50,575 nucleotides of DNA. It comes from Paragemmobacter straminiformis (GTDB taxonomy: Bacteria; Pseudomonadota; Alphaproteobacteria; Rhodobacterales; Rhodobacteraceae). This document shows, piece by piece, positions 26,579 through 34,184 of the stretch. Every line of letters begins with the position of its first letter. The stretch's first letter is position 1. Both the position numbers and the translations under genes were made by a program. The notes beneath the pieces were generated by a model. That model saw only the letters and a list, made by a program, of their open reading frames with translations, searched no databases and had not been told where the DNA came from. Where the stretch lies: contig NZ_JACLQD010000009.1 of the NCBI RefSeq assembly GCF_014243445.1, positions 1 to 50,575 of the forward strand, given 5' to 3'.

Positions 26579-27196
26579 CTACTCCGCAGCGGGTTCGTGG
26601 ACGGTCATTTTGAAGCGCAACGGCTCCTTGCCTGGGTTGGCGTAGGCGTGTGGCCTGTCGGTCAGCGCGATGGCCGATCCTCCCGCCGAGACCAGATGGG
26701 TCGCCCCATCCACGGTAAGTGCCAGCGTGCCGTCGGTCACATGGATCAGCTCCCGCGTTCCGGCCCCATGCACCGCCGCCTCGAAGCTCTCGCCGGGCAT
26801 CAAGACCCAGTCCCAGATCTCGAGCATGTCGGGACCTTGCGTCCCCGCAAGCAGCGTTGCGGTGCCGCCGGATGAGCCCGTCCAGAGTTGCCGGGCATCG
26901 TCACGGCCGAGGAGTGTCACGGCCTGGGTGGTTGCCTCGGTCGGTGCGACGAGGTCTGCCACCGAAATATCAAGCGCCGCGGCAAGGCGGCACAGCGTCG
27001 AGATGCTCGGATTGCCGCGCTGCTGTTCGATCTGGACCAGCGTGCCTTTGGCGACGCCCGCCTTCTGGGAGAGGGCGTCGAAGGACAGGCTTTTCGCTTT
27101 GCGAAGCTCGAAGATACGCGCAGCGACCGTGGCGGCGAGGGCCGCTTCCTGTTCGTCTGCGCGGGTGAGGCTGGGTGTGTGTTCGGCATCGGTCAT
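26579..27196 (-). CDS. XRE-family regulator with C-terminal cupin
   Basis: 205 aa from the ATG preceded by GGGAAG; a start 12 codons upstream is open but lacks a ribosome site. The HTH is LSQKAGVAKGTLVQIEQQRG, then NPSISTLCRLAAALDIS. The cupin barrel spans about residues 115-200 (PGESFEAAVHGAGTRELIHV, LALTVDGATHLVSAGGSAIA). HTH-cupin proteins sense small molecules and commonly repress their own operon and divergent genes. It heads the operon toward paiB and faces a divergent B3/B4-domain gene, so the 114-bp gap probably holds its operator. Confidence 0.88.
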   Translation of the reverse strand: MTDAEHTPSLTRADEQEAALAATVAARIFELRKAKSLSFDALSQKAGVAKGTLVQIEQQRGNPSISTLCRLAAALDISVADLVAPTEATTQAVTLLGRDDARQLWTGSSGGTATLLAGTQGPDMLEIWDWVLMPGESFEAAVHGAGTRELIHVTDGTLALTVDGATHLVSAGGSAIALTDRPHAYANPGKEPLRFKMTVHEPAAE

Positions 27197-27226
27197 TATG
27201 ATGTGATACTTCCCTTTGAAGTTCAC

Positions 27227-27237
27227 GGTCAATGACC
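27227..27237. promoter_or_regulatory. candidate operator in divergent gap
   Basis: GGTCAATGACC is an 11-bp palindrome (odd centre) in the middle of the region between the XRE-cupin gene and the B3/B4 gene, 30 bp upstream of the XRE start. A TTTATTGACA follows 13 bp downstream and could form part of a promoter. Position suits autoregulation by the XRE-cupin protein. Confidence 0.4.
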
Positions 27238-27310
27238 ATATCGGTTCACTTTATTGACACGTAGCGCGTCGCATGCGACGAAGTTTCCCGCCCAACGGAC
27301 CGAGGACCCC

Positions 27311-28024
27311 ATGACACTCTACCCCATAATCGACGCCGAGATCTTCGCCCTGCGTCCGGACTTCATGGCTCTCAGCATCCATGTGAGCGGAGGACGCAAC
27401 GGCCCGAGCGACGCCTTCAGCGAGGCCCTGCTGGAAGAGGCGGTGCAGTCCCTCGACGCCTTTCCGTGGGCCGAGGCTCATCTGGACGCCTGGCGCGATG
27501 CCTACCGCGCCTTTGGGGCGAAACCGAAGAAAACGCCGTGCTCGGCCGAGGCCCTTCGCAAGCGCGCCGTGAAGGATGGCGCGATGCGCCCGCTCAACGC
27601 TGTCGTCGACCTCTACAACTCCGTCAGCCTACGCTTCGCTATTCCCGTTGGCGGAGAGGATGCCACTACCTACGCCGGCCAACCGCGCCTATGCCTCGCC
27701 ACCGGTGACGAGCCCTTCCATACGATGGCCGAAGGTCAGCCCGTGATCGAAGCACCTGAGGTGGGCGAGGTCATCTGGCGTGACGACGACGGCGTCACCT
27801 GCCGACGCTGGAACTGGCGACAGGGTCCACGCACGCAGATCACCGAAGCGAGCCAGGACATGTGGTTCGTTCTGGAACGGCTCGACCCGATGCCAGTGGA
27901 GGCTTTGCTGGATGCTGGCCGGATGCTGGTGGATGGCTTGCGGAGGATCGCACCGGAATTGGCGCTGTCCGCCCAAATGTTCGATGCCGCAAGTCCGCAC
28001 GGCAAGCCATTTGCCGGGATGTGA
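27311..28024 (+). CDS. B3/B4 tRNA-binding-domain protein
   Basis: 237 aa from the ATG. The B3/4 fold found in phenylalanyl-tRNA synthetase beta chains is recognisable from AWRDAYRAFGAKPKKTPCSA, LNAVVDLYNSVSLRFAIPVG and the GEVIWRDDDGVTCRRWNWRQ block; the final helices precede a C-terminus of PHGKPFAGM. Stand-alone members of this family are suspected of editing or deacylating amino acids or tRNA, but activity is unproven. An upstream TTG (27254) is open but falls in the control region. It is divergent from the XRE-cupin operon and often keeps this company in Rhodobacterales. Confidence 0.82.
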   Translation: MTLYPIIDAEIFALRPDFMALSIHVSGGRNGPSDAFSEALLEEAVQSLDAFPWAEAHLDAWRDAYRAFGAKPKKTPCSAEALRKRAVKDGAMRPLNAVVDLYNSVSLRFAIPVGGEDATTYAGQPRLCLATGDEPFHTMAEGQPVIEAPEVGEVIWRDDDGVTCRRWNWRQGPRTQITEASQDMWFVLERLDPMPVEALLDAGRMLVDGLRRIAPELALSAQMFDAASPHGKPFAGM

Positions 28025-28251
28025 CGGCCTGGCATCCGGTAAGAACGAAGTAACATCGACTGACTGCTATCCGCCCGTTTCGGCGTTGAGGTCGATCACG
28101 GCCCACAGCGGACGGTCGGCATCATTCGAATACGACTGATGCGTCTACGGATTGACGTTCTGCGTGAGACAAGGATGTGAACGATGTGTTGCATCGGTCC
28201 AAGGCGTCGGCGATGCGTGACTGGGGAAGGGGTGGTCGAGGGTCTTGGTTC

Positions 28252-28887
28252 CTACCAGCGGAGGAACCTGCTGCCTGCAAGAGCGGTCAATACCGAGACG
28301 AGGAGGATTGCGAAGCCATACCAAGTCACAAAGAACAGCGGATTGTCTTGCACGCAAAAGAGCGAATAGCCGGTCGCGGCCCCCGATCCTGCGGCCAAGC
28401 CTGCAAGGGCACCGGACCGGATCGGGGACATGCTTGCCCCATGTTGCAGGCGTGCGATCAGGACGGCGGCCGGAACGACAGAGAGCAGGGTGATGAACCC
28501 GACGCATTCGGATAGCGAGAATGCCCCGACCTCGGCAAAACGCTGATCTGGCGACAGGTTCGCGAAAGCCCTGAGCCACATTAAGGCAGCGACAAGCGCC
28601 AGCAGAAGAAGGGGGCGCAATGCGTGGGACGGAGCGCGGTCCGGCCTTGCCATCCGCAGCGCCGCTTTCAGCGAGAGGATGAAGAGGCTGGCCGGAAGCA
28701 GCGTCTTGGTGGCAACCAGAGGCGACAGCATTGCGGCAAAGAGATCGGAGCGTGTGCCGGCAAGGGAAAGAAATGCGGTGGTGCAGGCCACGACTGCAAG
28801 AACTGTCGCCAGAGTTACGCCGCGTTCGCTGAAAGGGGGAGGCGGGGTGTCTTGGGCCAAACGCCGGATCAGGTCTTGGGTTTTCAT
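28252..28887 (-). CDS. nrsF: NrsF-type anti-sigma factor (DUF1109)
   Basis: 211 aa. A short cytoplasmic N-terminus (MKTQDLIRRLAQDTPPPPF) precedes six membrane helices (near 24-46, 55-72, 90-107, 120-145, 155-175 and 183-207). This is the DUF1109/NrsF plan. NrsF proteins hold their cognate ECF sigma factor inactive at the membrane and release it on oxidative or reactive-chlorine stress. The start overlaps the sigma factor stop by ATGA, so the two are made together. Cys128 (SLSECVGF) and Cys189 (LFCVQD) are visible and could be redox-sensing sites; that is inference. Confidence 0.88.
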   Translation of the reverse strand: MKTQDLIRRLAQDTPPPPFSERGVTLATVLAVVACTTAFLSLAGTRSDLFAAMLSPLVATKTLLPASLFILSLKAALRMARPDRAPSHALRPLLLLALVAALMWLRAFANLSPDQRFAEVGAFSLSECVGFITLLSVVPAAVLIARLQHGASMSPIRSGALAGLAAGSGAATGYSLFCVQDNPLFFVTWYGFAILLVSVLTALAGSRFLRW

Positions 28888-29429
28888 GCGCGCGGACCCT
28901 TTGCGATGGCGGCCATCCGCTTGATGGCCCGGTGGAGGACCACGCGAACGGCCCCCTCGGTCAGCCCGAGTCGTTCACCGACTGCGAGGGCCGGTTCCTC
29001 GTCGATGCCAACCGAGCGGACGATTTCGGCGGAACGCCGGTCAAGCCGACCGATCAGGAACGCAACATCGCGCGCGGCGAGACCGTCGGCCGGCTCATCG
29101 GCGGCAAGGACATTCTCGAAATCGTCGATCTGAAGATGGACGGCACTGCCGCGGGCACGAAACGCATCGACCGTCTTGTGGCGGGCCACGGCATAGAGCC
29201 ACGGCCTGATGGGCAGGTCCGGCTGCCAGGTGTGGCGTTTGCGGTGCAGGGCAAGCAACACTTCTTGCACGATGTCTTCCTGTTGGTCCCAGGCCAGATC
29301 GCGACTGCGCGCACGGACCACGGCGCGAAGGACGGGAGTCACATCGGCAAGGAAACGGGCATAGGCCCGAGCGTCGCCGCCAAGGGCAGCGCGCATCAGC
29401 ACGGACCATTCGTCGTCGGCAGGTGACAT
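28884..29429 (-). CDS. sigF: ECF sigma factor, SigF type
   Basis: 181 aa from the ATG (MSPADDEWSVLM); an upstream TTG four codons earlier is less likely. Sigma region 2 is LAWDQQEDIVQEVLLALHRK with RPWLYAVARHKTVDAFR, and region 4 is LDRRSAEIVRSVGIDEEPAL, then GLTEGAVRVVLHRAIKRM. Gene order sigF-nrsF with divergent mrpX-yedZ1-yedY1 matches the reactive-chlorine response locus known from Azospira. A GTAACG...CGTA promoter candidate just upstream suggests it drives its own transcription with an almost leaderless message. Confidence 0.88.
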   Translation of the reverse strand: MSPADDEWSVLMRAALGGDARAYARFLADVTPVLRAVVRARSRDLAWDQQEDIVQEVLLALHRKRHTWQPDLPIRPWLYAVARHKTVDAFRARGSAVHLQIDDFENVLAADEPADGLAARDVAFLIGRLDRRSAEIVRSVGIDEEPALAVGERLGLTEGAVRVVLHRAIKRMAAIAKGPRA

Positions 29430-29441
29430 CACTTCATGCAA

Positions 29442-29466
29442 TACGGGTGCGCCGGGCAGACGTTAC
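29442..29466 (-). promoter_or_regulatory. candidate SigF-dependent promoter of sigF
   Basis: On the minus strand GTAACG is followed after 15 nt by CGTA (then TTG), resembling the GTAAC-type -35 and CGT-type -10 of this ECF group. The -10 is only about 13 nt from the sigF ATG, so the 5' leader would be a few bases long. Confidence 0.4.
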
Positions 29467-29714
29467 AGCGGAATGCGGCGGGTCGGCGAATATTTCTTGC
29501 CGCCTTCTTCGGATGAGGACCGGTGACGGGTCCGAGGCATAGCAATACGTGGTTTCGTGCGTGCCGTTACAGATGTTTCAATGGACTCGCGCAGAAAGTG
29601 GCAATTCTCACGTGTCCGTTTTTATGTATGAAATACAGATACTTACTTTCATCCGCTTGCTAGATTTCCTCTATCGCGCCACGGCATTCCGCCGGGCGGA
29701 ACGGAGGACTGACC

Positions 29715-30062
29715 ATGAAATCGCTTACCCTTCTTCTGGGCGCTGCCCTGACGTCCATGACCCTTGCGACCGGCGCGATGGCCGAGATGGCCGTCGATCC
29801 GGCGACGCTGAGCTGTGCCGATTTCCTTGCCATGGATTCGACCGGGATGATGGCGGCGAGCGATGCCGTCAGCATGGCCTCGGATGCGATGGCTGGTGAC
29901 GCGATGGCTGGTGACGCGATGACGGACGATGCCATGGCAGGCGATGCGATGGCTGGTGACGCGATGGCTGGCGATGCGATGGCGGGGGACATGACCGCGC
30001 AGATCACCGAGGCGTGCAAGGCCCATCCCGATGCGAAAGTGACCGACGCGCTTGCGATGTAA
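29715..30062 (+). CDS. mrpX: periplasmic methionine-rich peptide (MrpX-like)
   Basis: 115 aa: a signal peptide of about 23 residues (MKSLTLLLGAALTSMTLATG, AMA) and a 92-residue mature chain containing 14 methionines. The core is a run of DAMAG pentapeptides (one variant DAMTD) between two segments with single cysteines (TLSCADFLAMDS and TEACKAHPDAKVTDAL). This layout matches the pentapeptide Met-repeat proteins that act as sacrificial scavengers of hypochlorite: their methionines are oxidised and then reduced by YedY1. GGAGGACTGACC precedes the ATG. It leads an operon with yedZ1 and yedY1 and is divergent from sigF. Confidence 0.85.
   Translation: MKSLTLLLGAALTSMTLATGAMAEMAVDPATLSCADFLAMDSTGMMAASDAVSMASDAMAGDAMAGDAMTDDAMAGDAMAGDAMAGDAMAGDMTAQITEACKAHPDAKVTDALAM
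29883..29991 (+). repeat. 15-bp tandem repeats coding DAMAG
   Basis: Seven near-identical 15-bp units, most reading GATGCGATGGCTGGT or GACGCGATGGCTGGT, in the mrpX gene. Variation is mainly at third codon positions, with one diverged unit (GACGCGATGACGGAC). The tract could change length by slippage and so alter the number of methionines. Confidence 0.85.
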
Positions 30063-30130
30063 GCCGGTCACCCGCGCGCTTCGGGAAGCCCCTCTTCCCG
30101 GAGCGCGCACCCTTTATCAGGAGAAGCGCG

Positions 30131-30934
30131 ATGGATGGCGAAACGAGCCGGACGGTCCGGCACAGGATTTCGACGCGGGTCTGGCACTGGATGAACGTGC
30201 TGTCCCTTGCGGTGATGCTGATGAGCGGGTTGATGATCTTCAACGCCCATCCACATCTTTACTGGGGTGGGCATGGCGCGCAGCCTGACATGCCCTGGTT
30301 CGAGATCGTGTCGCTACAGGCGCGGGGCGAGGTGCATGTGGCGGGCCTGTCGATCGATACGACGGGCTTTTTGGGGCGCTGGACCGATCATACGGGCGTG
30401 GTGCGCAGTCGGGCCTTTCCGGAGTGGGTGACGCTGCCCTCGGGCTACAATCTTGCGCTGGCGCGCGATTGGCACCTGACCTTTGCGTGGCTGTTCATGT
30501 CGGGGCTGGTGGCTTATCTGGGACGCAGCCTGTGGAACGGGCATCTGCGCCGAGACCTGCTGCCGTCGCTGGCCGAGGCTTCGCCGGCGCATCTTGGGCG
30601 GGACATCCTTGACCATCTTCGGCTTCGCTTTCCCAAGGGAGAGGCCGCTTCGCGTTACAACGTCCTGCAAAAGCTGGCCTATCTATCGGTTCTGGTTGGT
30701 TTGTTGCCCGGAATGGTGCTGTCGGGTCTCGCCATGTCTCCGGCGGTTCTGGCGGGGTGGCCTTGGCTGCTGGTGCTTTTTCAGGGCCATGCCTCGGCGC
30801 GTTCGGTGCATTTTATAAGCGCCGCGCTAATCGTCGGTTTCGTCCTTGTCCACCTTGCCATGGTCGTGCTGTCCGGCCCGATCCACGGCATCCGCAGCAT
30901 GATCACCGGCGGTCGCGTCGGGAAGGGAGCTTAA
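30131..30934 (+). CDS. yedZ1: YedZ1-type membrane cytochrome b subunit
   Basis: 267 aa from the ATG that follows CAGGAGAAG. Helices lie near 17-38, 113-133, 171-191 and 217-240, with paired histidines typical of haem ligands (RHRISTRVWHWMNVL, ARDWHLTFAWLF, FQGHASARSVHFISAALIVG, VHLAMVV). It belongs to the cytochrome b561/formate-dehydrogenase gamma-like group. In the reactive-chlorine locus this subunit passes quinol electrons to the periplasmic YedY1. It is 68 bp after mrpX and 3 bp before yedY1, one operon. Confidence 0.85.
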   Translation: MDGETSRTVRHRISTRVWHWMNVLSLAVMLMSGLMIFNAHPHLYWGGHGAQPDMPWFEIVSLQARGEVHVAGLSIDTTGFLGRWTDHTGVVRSRAFPEWVTLPSGYNLALARDWHLTFAWLFMSGLVAYLGRSLWNGHLRRDLLPSLAEASPAHLGRDILDHLRLRFPKGEAASRYNVLQKLAYLSVLVGLLPGMVLSGLAMSPAVLAGWPWLLVLFQGHASARSVHFISAALIVGFVLVHLAMVVLSGPIHGIRSMITGGRVGKGA

Positions 30935-30937
30935 GCC

Positions 30938-31699
30938 ATGGGAAACCTGCTGACGCGTCGCGGATTTCTTGCCGGTCTTTCGGTTTCGGCCCCTGCTGTT
31001 TTGGCGGGTTGCGACAGGCTGGGGGCTTCGTCCGGTTTTCGGCAATCGTTCCTGAGCTGGGGGGAATGGCTGAACTATCGCGCGCACCGCTTGCTGTTCG
31101 CAGACAGTCTTGCGCCCGAGTTTTCCGAGGCCGAGATGTCGCCGGTGTTCCGCACGAATGGCAACACGATGGCGGGCGATCAGGTCTATCGCAGGCATCT
31201 GGCCGAGGGTTTTGCCAACTGGCGGCTTGAAGTCGGCGGGATGGTGGCCAAGCCCATGCGCCTTTCGCTGGCAGAGCTGAAAACGCGCGAGGCGAAGACG
31301 CAGATCACGGAACACAGTTGTGTCGAGGGCTGGACCGCGATCGGCAAATGGACGGGCGTTCCTTTGTGGTCAATCCTGAACGAGGCGGGTATCGCACCCG
31401 AGGCGCGTTACATCGTTTTTTACTGCGCCGATGATTTCCGCGGCACGTCCTATTACGAGAGCATTGACATGGTGGACGCGATGCATCCGCAGACCATCCT
31501 TGCCTATGGCATGAACGGCGGCGACCTGCCGGAAAAACACGGCGCGCCGATCCGCCTGCGGGTCGAGCGGCAATTGGGCTACAAACAGGCCAAGTTCGTG
31601 ATGAGGATCGAGGCGGTCGCGGCGCTGGAACAGATCGGCGGCGGTCGCGGTGGCTATTGGGAAGATGCCGGGCGCTATGCCTGGTATGCCGGTATATGA
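30938..31699 (+). CDS. yedY1: YedY1-type molybdopterin-dependent methionine sulfoxide reductase
   Basis: 253 aa. The N-terminus has a twin-arginine signal (LTRRGFLAGLSVSAPAVLAG) ending in LAGC, so it may also be lipid-anchored. The sulfite-oxidase-type molybdopterin domain shows TEHSCVEGWTAIGKWTGVPL, whose cysteine ligates molybdenum, then YCADDFRGTSYYESIDMVDA and APIRLRVERQLGYKQAKFV. It is expected to reduce oxidised methionines of MrpX in the periplasm using electrons from YedZ1. It is the last gene of the island, ending 145 bp before attR. Confidence 0.87.
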   Translation: MGNLLTRRGFLAGLSVSAPAVLAGCDRLGASSGFRQSFLSWGEWLNYRAHRLLFADSLAPEFSEAEMSPVFRTNGNTMAGDQVYRRHLAEGFANWRLEVGGMVAKPMRLSLAELKTREAKTQITEHSCVEGWTAIGKWTGVPLWSILNEAGIAPEARYIVFYCADDFRGTSYYESIDMVDAMHPQTILAYGMNGGDLPEKHGAPIRLRVERQLGYKQAKFVMRIEAVAALEQIGGGRGGYWEDAGRYAWYAGI

Positions 31700-31813
31700 T
31701 TGCCCGAAGGCGAAAGACCGCTTTCCGCCCTTTGCGACGTCGGCCTCCGCTCTTTTTGATTTCTTTTCTTTCGACGTGGCATGGAATCATCTGCCAGCTC
31801 GGACAGCCCTAAG

Positions 31814-31831
31814 CTGCCATTGAAATGGTAG
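31814..31831. promoter_or_regulatory. imperfect palindrome beside attR
   Basis: CTGCCATTGAAATGGTAG has arms CTGCCATT and AATGGTAG that pair except for one G-T. It lies 13 bp inside the island from the att core. It could be an arm site for a recombinase or the HTH protein. Confidence 0.35.
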
Positions 31832-31843
31832 GCACTTCAGTTG

Positions 31844-31861
31844 ATCCTGCCCCCGCAACCA
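31844..31861 (+). other. attR core of the genomic island
   Basis: Exact copy of the 18-bp tRNA-fMet 3' end (ATCCTGCCCCCGCAACCA). Upstream bases differ from the tRNA (GTTG instead of TTCAA), so this is only the 3' fragment and not a second tRNA. Confidence 0.9.
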
Positions 31862-31890
31862 ACTCAAGCGAACACTTCGCAGACCCATAC

Positions 31891-31914
31891 GCCCCGCCAA
31901 CAGCGGGGCCTTTT
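31891..31914 (+). terminator. rho-independent terminator, probably of tRNA-fMet
   Basis: Stem GCCCCGC/GCGGGGC, 5-nt loop, then CTTTT. It lies 29 bp past attR. With the island removed it would stand the same distance behind the tRNA-fMet gene, the normal position for its terminator. Confidence 0.8.
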
Positions 31915-32138
31915 GCGTTCCGGCTACCCGCCTGCAAAAGCTCGACAATCTTGCCTTCCAGCTCGATCCTAAGGCGCCTGCCGATTATTGGCAGATTGCG
32001 GTTCCGCTGTGAGACGGGAACGCTGGCTTCACGCCGGGAGATCGGGTTGGGCGGGCTGGTGCGGGTTCCGTGTGGTGTGGTTGATGCTGCGGACGGCGCG
32101 GCGCCGTGGGGGCGCCGGCCGTCTCGCGCGGGGCGGTT

Positions 32139-34043
32139 TCAGACGTTGACCTGTGTTCCCAATTCCACGACGCGCCCAGCCGGAATGCGGAAATAGTCGG
32201 AGGCGGGTGCGGAGTTGCGGGCCATGACCATGAAGATGCGCGCCATGAAGGCGGGCATCTCGCGCCGTGATGAAAGCCGCAGGGACCGGCGCGACAGGAT
32301 GAACGAGGTGGCCATGATGTCGAACTTCCACCCCAGCTTGCGACACAGGGCCAGCGCATCGGGAACGTCGGGCTCTTCGGCGTAGCCCCATGTCAGGATG
32401 ACCTGACGGAAGCCGGGCGAGAGGTCGGCCATCTGCACGCGATCTTTGGGTGCGACCCTTGGCACATCGGCGGTCCGGATGGTCAGGATCACGTTCTGGT
32501 CGTGCAACACCTTGAAATGCTTCAAGCTGTGCAGCAGGGCCGACGGCGCGTATTCAGGGTCGGACGCCAGATAGATCGCCGTTCCGGTGACCGAGGACAG
32601 CGATTTCGATCCCAGTTTCGGGATCAGGCTGTCGAGACGGACTTCGCCCTGCGCCTCTTTGCTGCGGACCAGATTGCTGCCCATGATCCAGCTTGCCATC
32701 AGCAGGATCACCCCTCCCGCGATGGCGATGGGCAGCCATCCGCCCTCGGCCAGTTTCAACAGGTTGGCGCCGAAGAAGGTCAGGTCGAGCAGCAGGAACG
32801 GCAGCATCAGCGCCACCGCCACGGGGGCGGGCAAGCCCCATGTCTTGTGCGCGACGATCATCGCGAGCGTCGCTGTCACCACCATCGTCCCTGTCACCGC
32901 GATGCCATAGGCCGCAGCCAGCGACGACGAGGTGCCGAAGGTCACGACAAGGGCGAGCACCGCCACCAGAAGGCAGGTGTTCACCGCCGGCATGTAGATT
33001 TGCCCTTCCTGTTCGTCCGAGGTGTGGCGGATGCGCATGCGCGGCAAGAGGCGCAACTGGATGGCCTGCCGCGTCAGCGAATAGGCCCCCGAGATCACCG
33101 CCTGACTGGCGATGATCGTCGCCGCCGTGGCAAGGATCACGACCGGCAGCAGGATCGCGTCGGAATAGAGCCGGAAGAACGGGTTCCCGAGCGCGGCGGG
33201 ATCCTTGATCACAAGCGCTCCCTGACCGAAGTAGTTCAGCAGCAAGGCCGGAAAGGCCACGACGATCCATGCGAGCTGGATCGGACGCCGCCCGAAATGG
33301 CCCATGTCGGCGTAAAGCGCCTCGGCCCCGGTCACGGCAAGAAAGACCGCCCCCAGCACGATCAGGCCAAGTTTCCCGTTGCCCGTGACGAAAGCTGCGG
33401 CATGTGCGGGGTTGACCGCCTCTAGAATGCCGGGGGCGTCGAGTATATGGGCCACGCCGCCTGCCGCCATCACCAGAAACCAGACGAGCGTGACCGGCCC
33501 GAAGAACCGCGCCATTGCGGCGGTGCCGCGGAACTGCACAAGAAAGAGCGCCGTGATGATGCCGACCGAGATCGGCAGGATGAAGGGATCGAAGGCCGTG
33601 GTCACGAGGCTGAGGCCTTCGACCGCAGAGAGCACCGAAATTGCGGGCGTGATCGCCGCATCGCCAAAGAACAGCGCCGCGCCGATCAACCCCATGGCCA
33701 GCACCACGCGCCGCCGCCGCCCCAGACTGCGTTCCGCCAGCGCCAGAAGCGAGAGTGTCCCGCCTTCGCCCTGATTGTCGGCCCGCGTTAGGATCAGCAC
33801 ATATTTCACCGTCACGATCAACATCAGCGACCATGTGATCAGCGACAAGACCCCCAGAACATCGGCCCGTTGCACCCCGCCATGGCTTGCGCCTGCGGCG
33901 TGCATCGCCTCGCGAAAGGCATAGAGGGGCGAGGTGCCGATATCGCCGTAAACCACCCCGATCGCAGCGAGAGACAAAGGCAGCAAGCCCTTGGCATGGG
34001 CGTTGTCGGTGGTGGCGGCGGGGTCGGTGGGCGCGTCTGGCAT
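32139..34043 (-). CDS. kup: Kup-family potassium uptake protein
   Basis: 634 aa from the ATG of MPDAPTDPAATTD; longer frames upstream have no support. The family opening is exact in style: LSLAAIGVVYGDIGTSPLYA, then GVLSLITWSLMLIVTVKYVL and ADNQGEGGTLSLLALAE. Twelve or so membrane helices fill residues 20-450; a cytosolic C-terminal domain follows (ending AGRVVELGTQVNV). Kup is a proton-coupled potassium importer of the inner membrane. It faces a divergent KdpD-like/KdpE-like pair 142 bp away, which plausibly controls it. It is the first chromosomal gene after the island's right end. Confidence 0.93.
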   Translation of the reverse strand: MPDAPTDPAATTDNAHAKGLLPLSLAAIGVVYGDIGTSPLYAFREAMHAAGASHGGVQRADVLGVLSLITWSLMLIVTVKYVLILTRADNQGEGGTLSLLALAERSLGRRRRVVLAMGLIGAALFFGDAAITPAISVLSAVEGLSLVTTAFDPFILPISVGIITALFLVQFRGTAAMARFFGPVTLVWFLVMAAGGVAHILDAPGILEAVNPAHAAAFVTGNGKLGLIVLGAVFLAVTGAEALYADMGHFGRRPIQLAWIVVAFPALLLNYFGQGALVIKDPAALGNPFFRLYSDAILLPVVILATAATIIASQAVISGAYSLTRQAIQLRLLPRMRIRHTSDEQEGQIYMPAVNTCLLVAVLALVVTFGTSSSLAAAYGIAVTGTMVVTATLAMIVAHKTWGLPAPVAVALMLPFLLLDLTFFGANLLKLAEGGWLPIAIAGGVILLMASWIMGSNLVRSKEAQGEVRLDSLIPKLGSKSLSSVTGTAIYLASDPEYAPSALLHSLKHFKVLHDQNVILTIRTADVPRVAPKDRVQMADLSPGFRQVILTWGYAEEPDVPDALALCRKLGWKFDIMATSFILSRRSLRLSSRREMPAFMARIFMVMARNSAPASDYFRIPAGRVVELGTQVNV

Positions 34044-34184
34044 GATGTGTCCGTTGGCAGAACCATCTGTTGCGATGGCCTGCGAGTGATGCCCGCATCG
34101 CGGATAAGGAAGCGACAGGGAATGCCGTGCCGCGCATAAGGAAACCATAAAGACGGTGGACAGGCCCGATCCGTCGCCGCAGGA

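Noticed and set aside
24036-28124. An 18-bp sequence (GGCCCAAAGCGGACGGTC) recurring with one change near 28107
   Set aside because: Two copies of a short GC-rich sequence are too little to call a repeat family; may be a common non-coding motif in this group.
29883-29991. Tandem DNA repeat as CRISPR or satellite
   Set aside because: It is in frame with mrpX and encodes the DAMAG pentapeptides.
31844-31861. A second tRNA-Met gene at the right end of the island
   Set aside because: Only the last 18 bases match; the D and anticodon arms are absent.
32554-34137. 527-codon second frame on the same strand as kup
   Set aside because: Out-of-frame reading of the Kup gene; kup itself has all family motifs.
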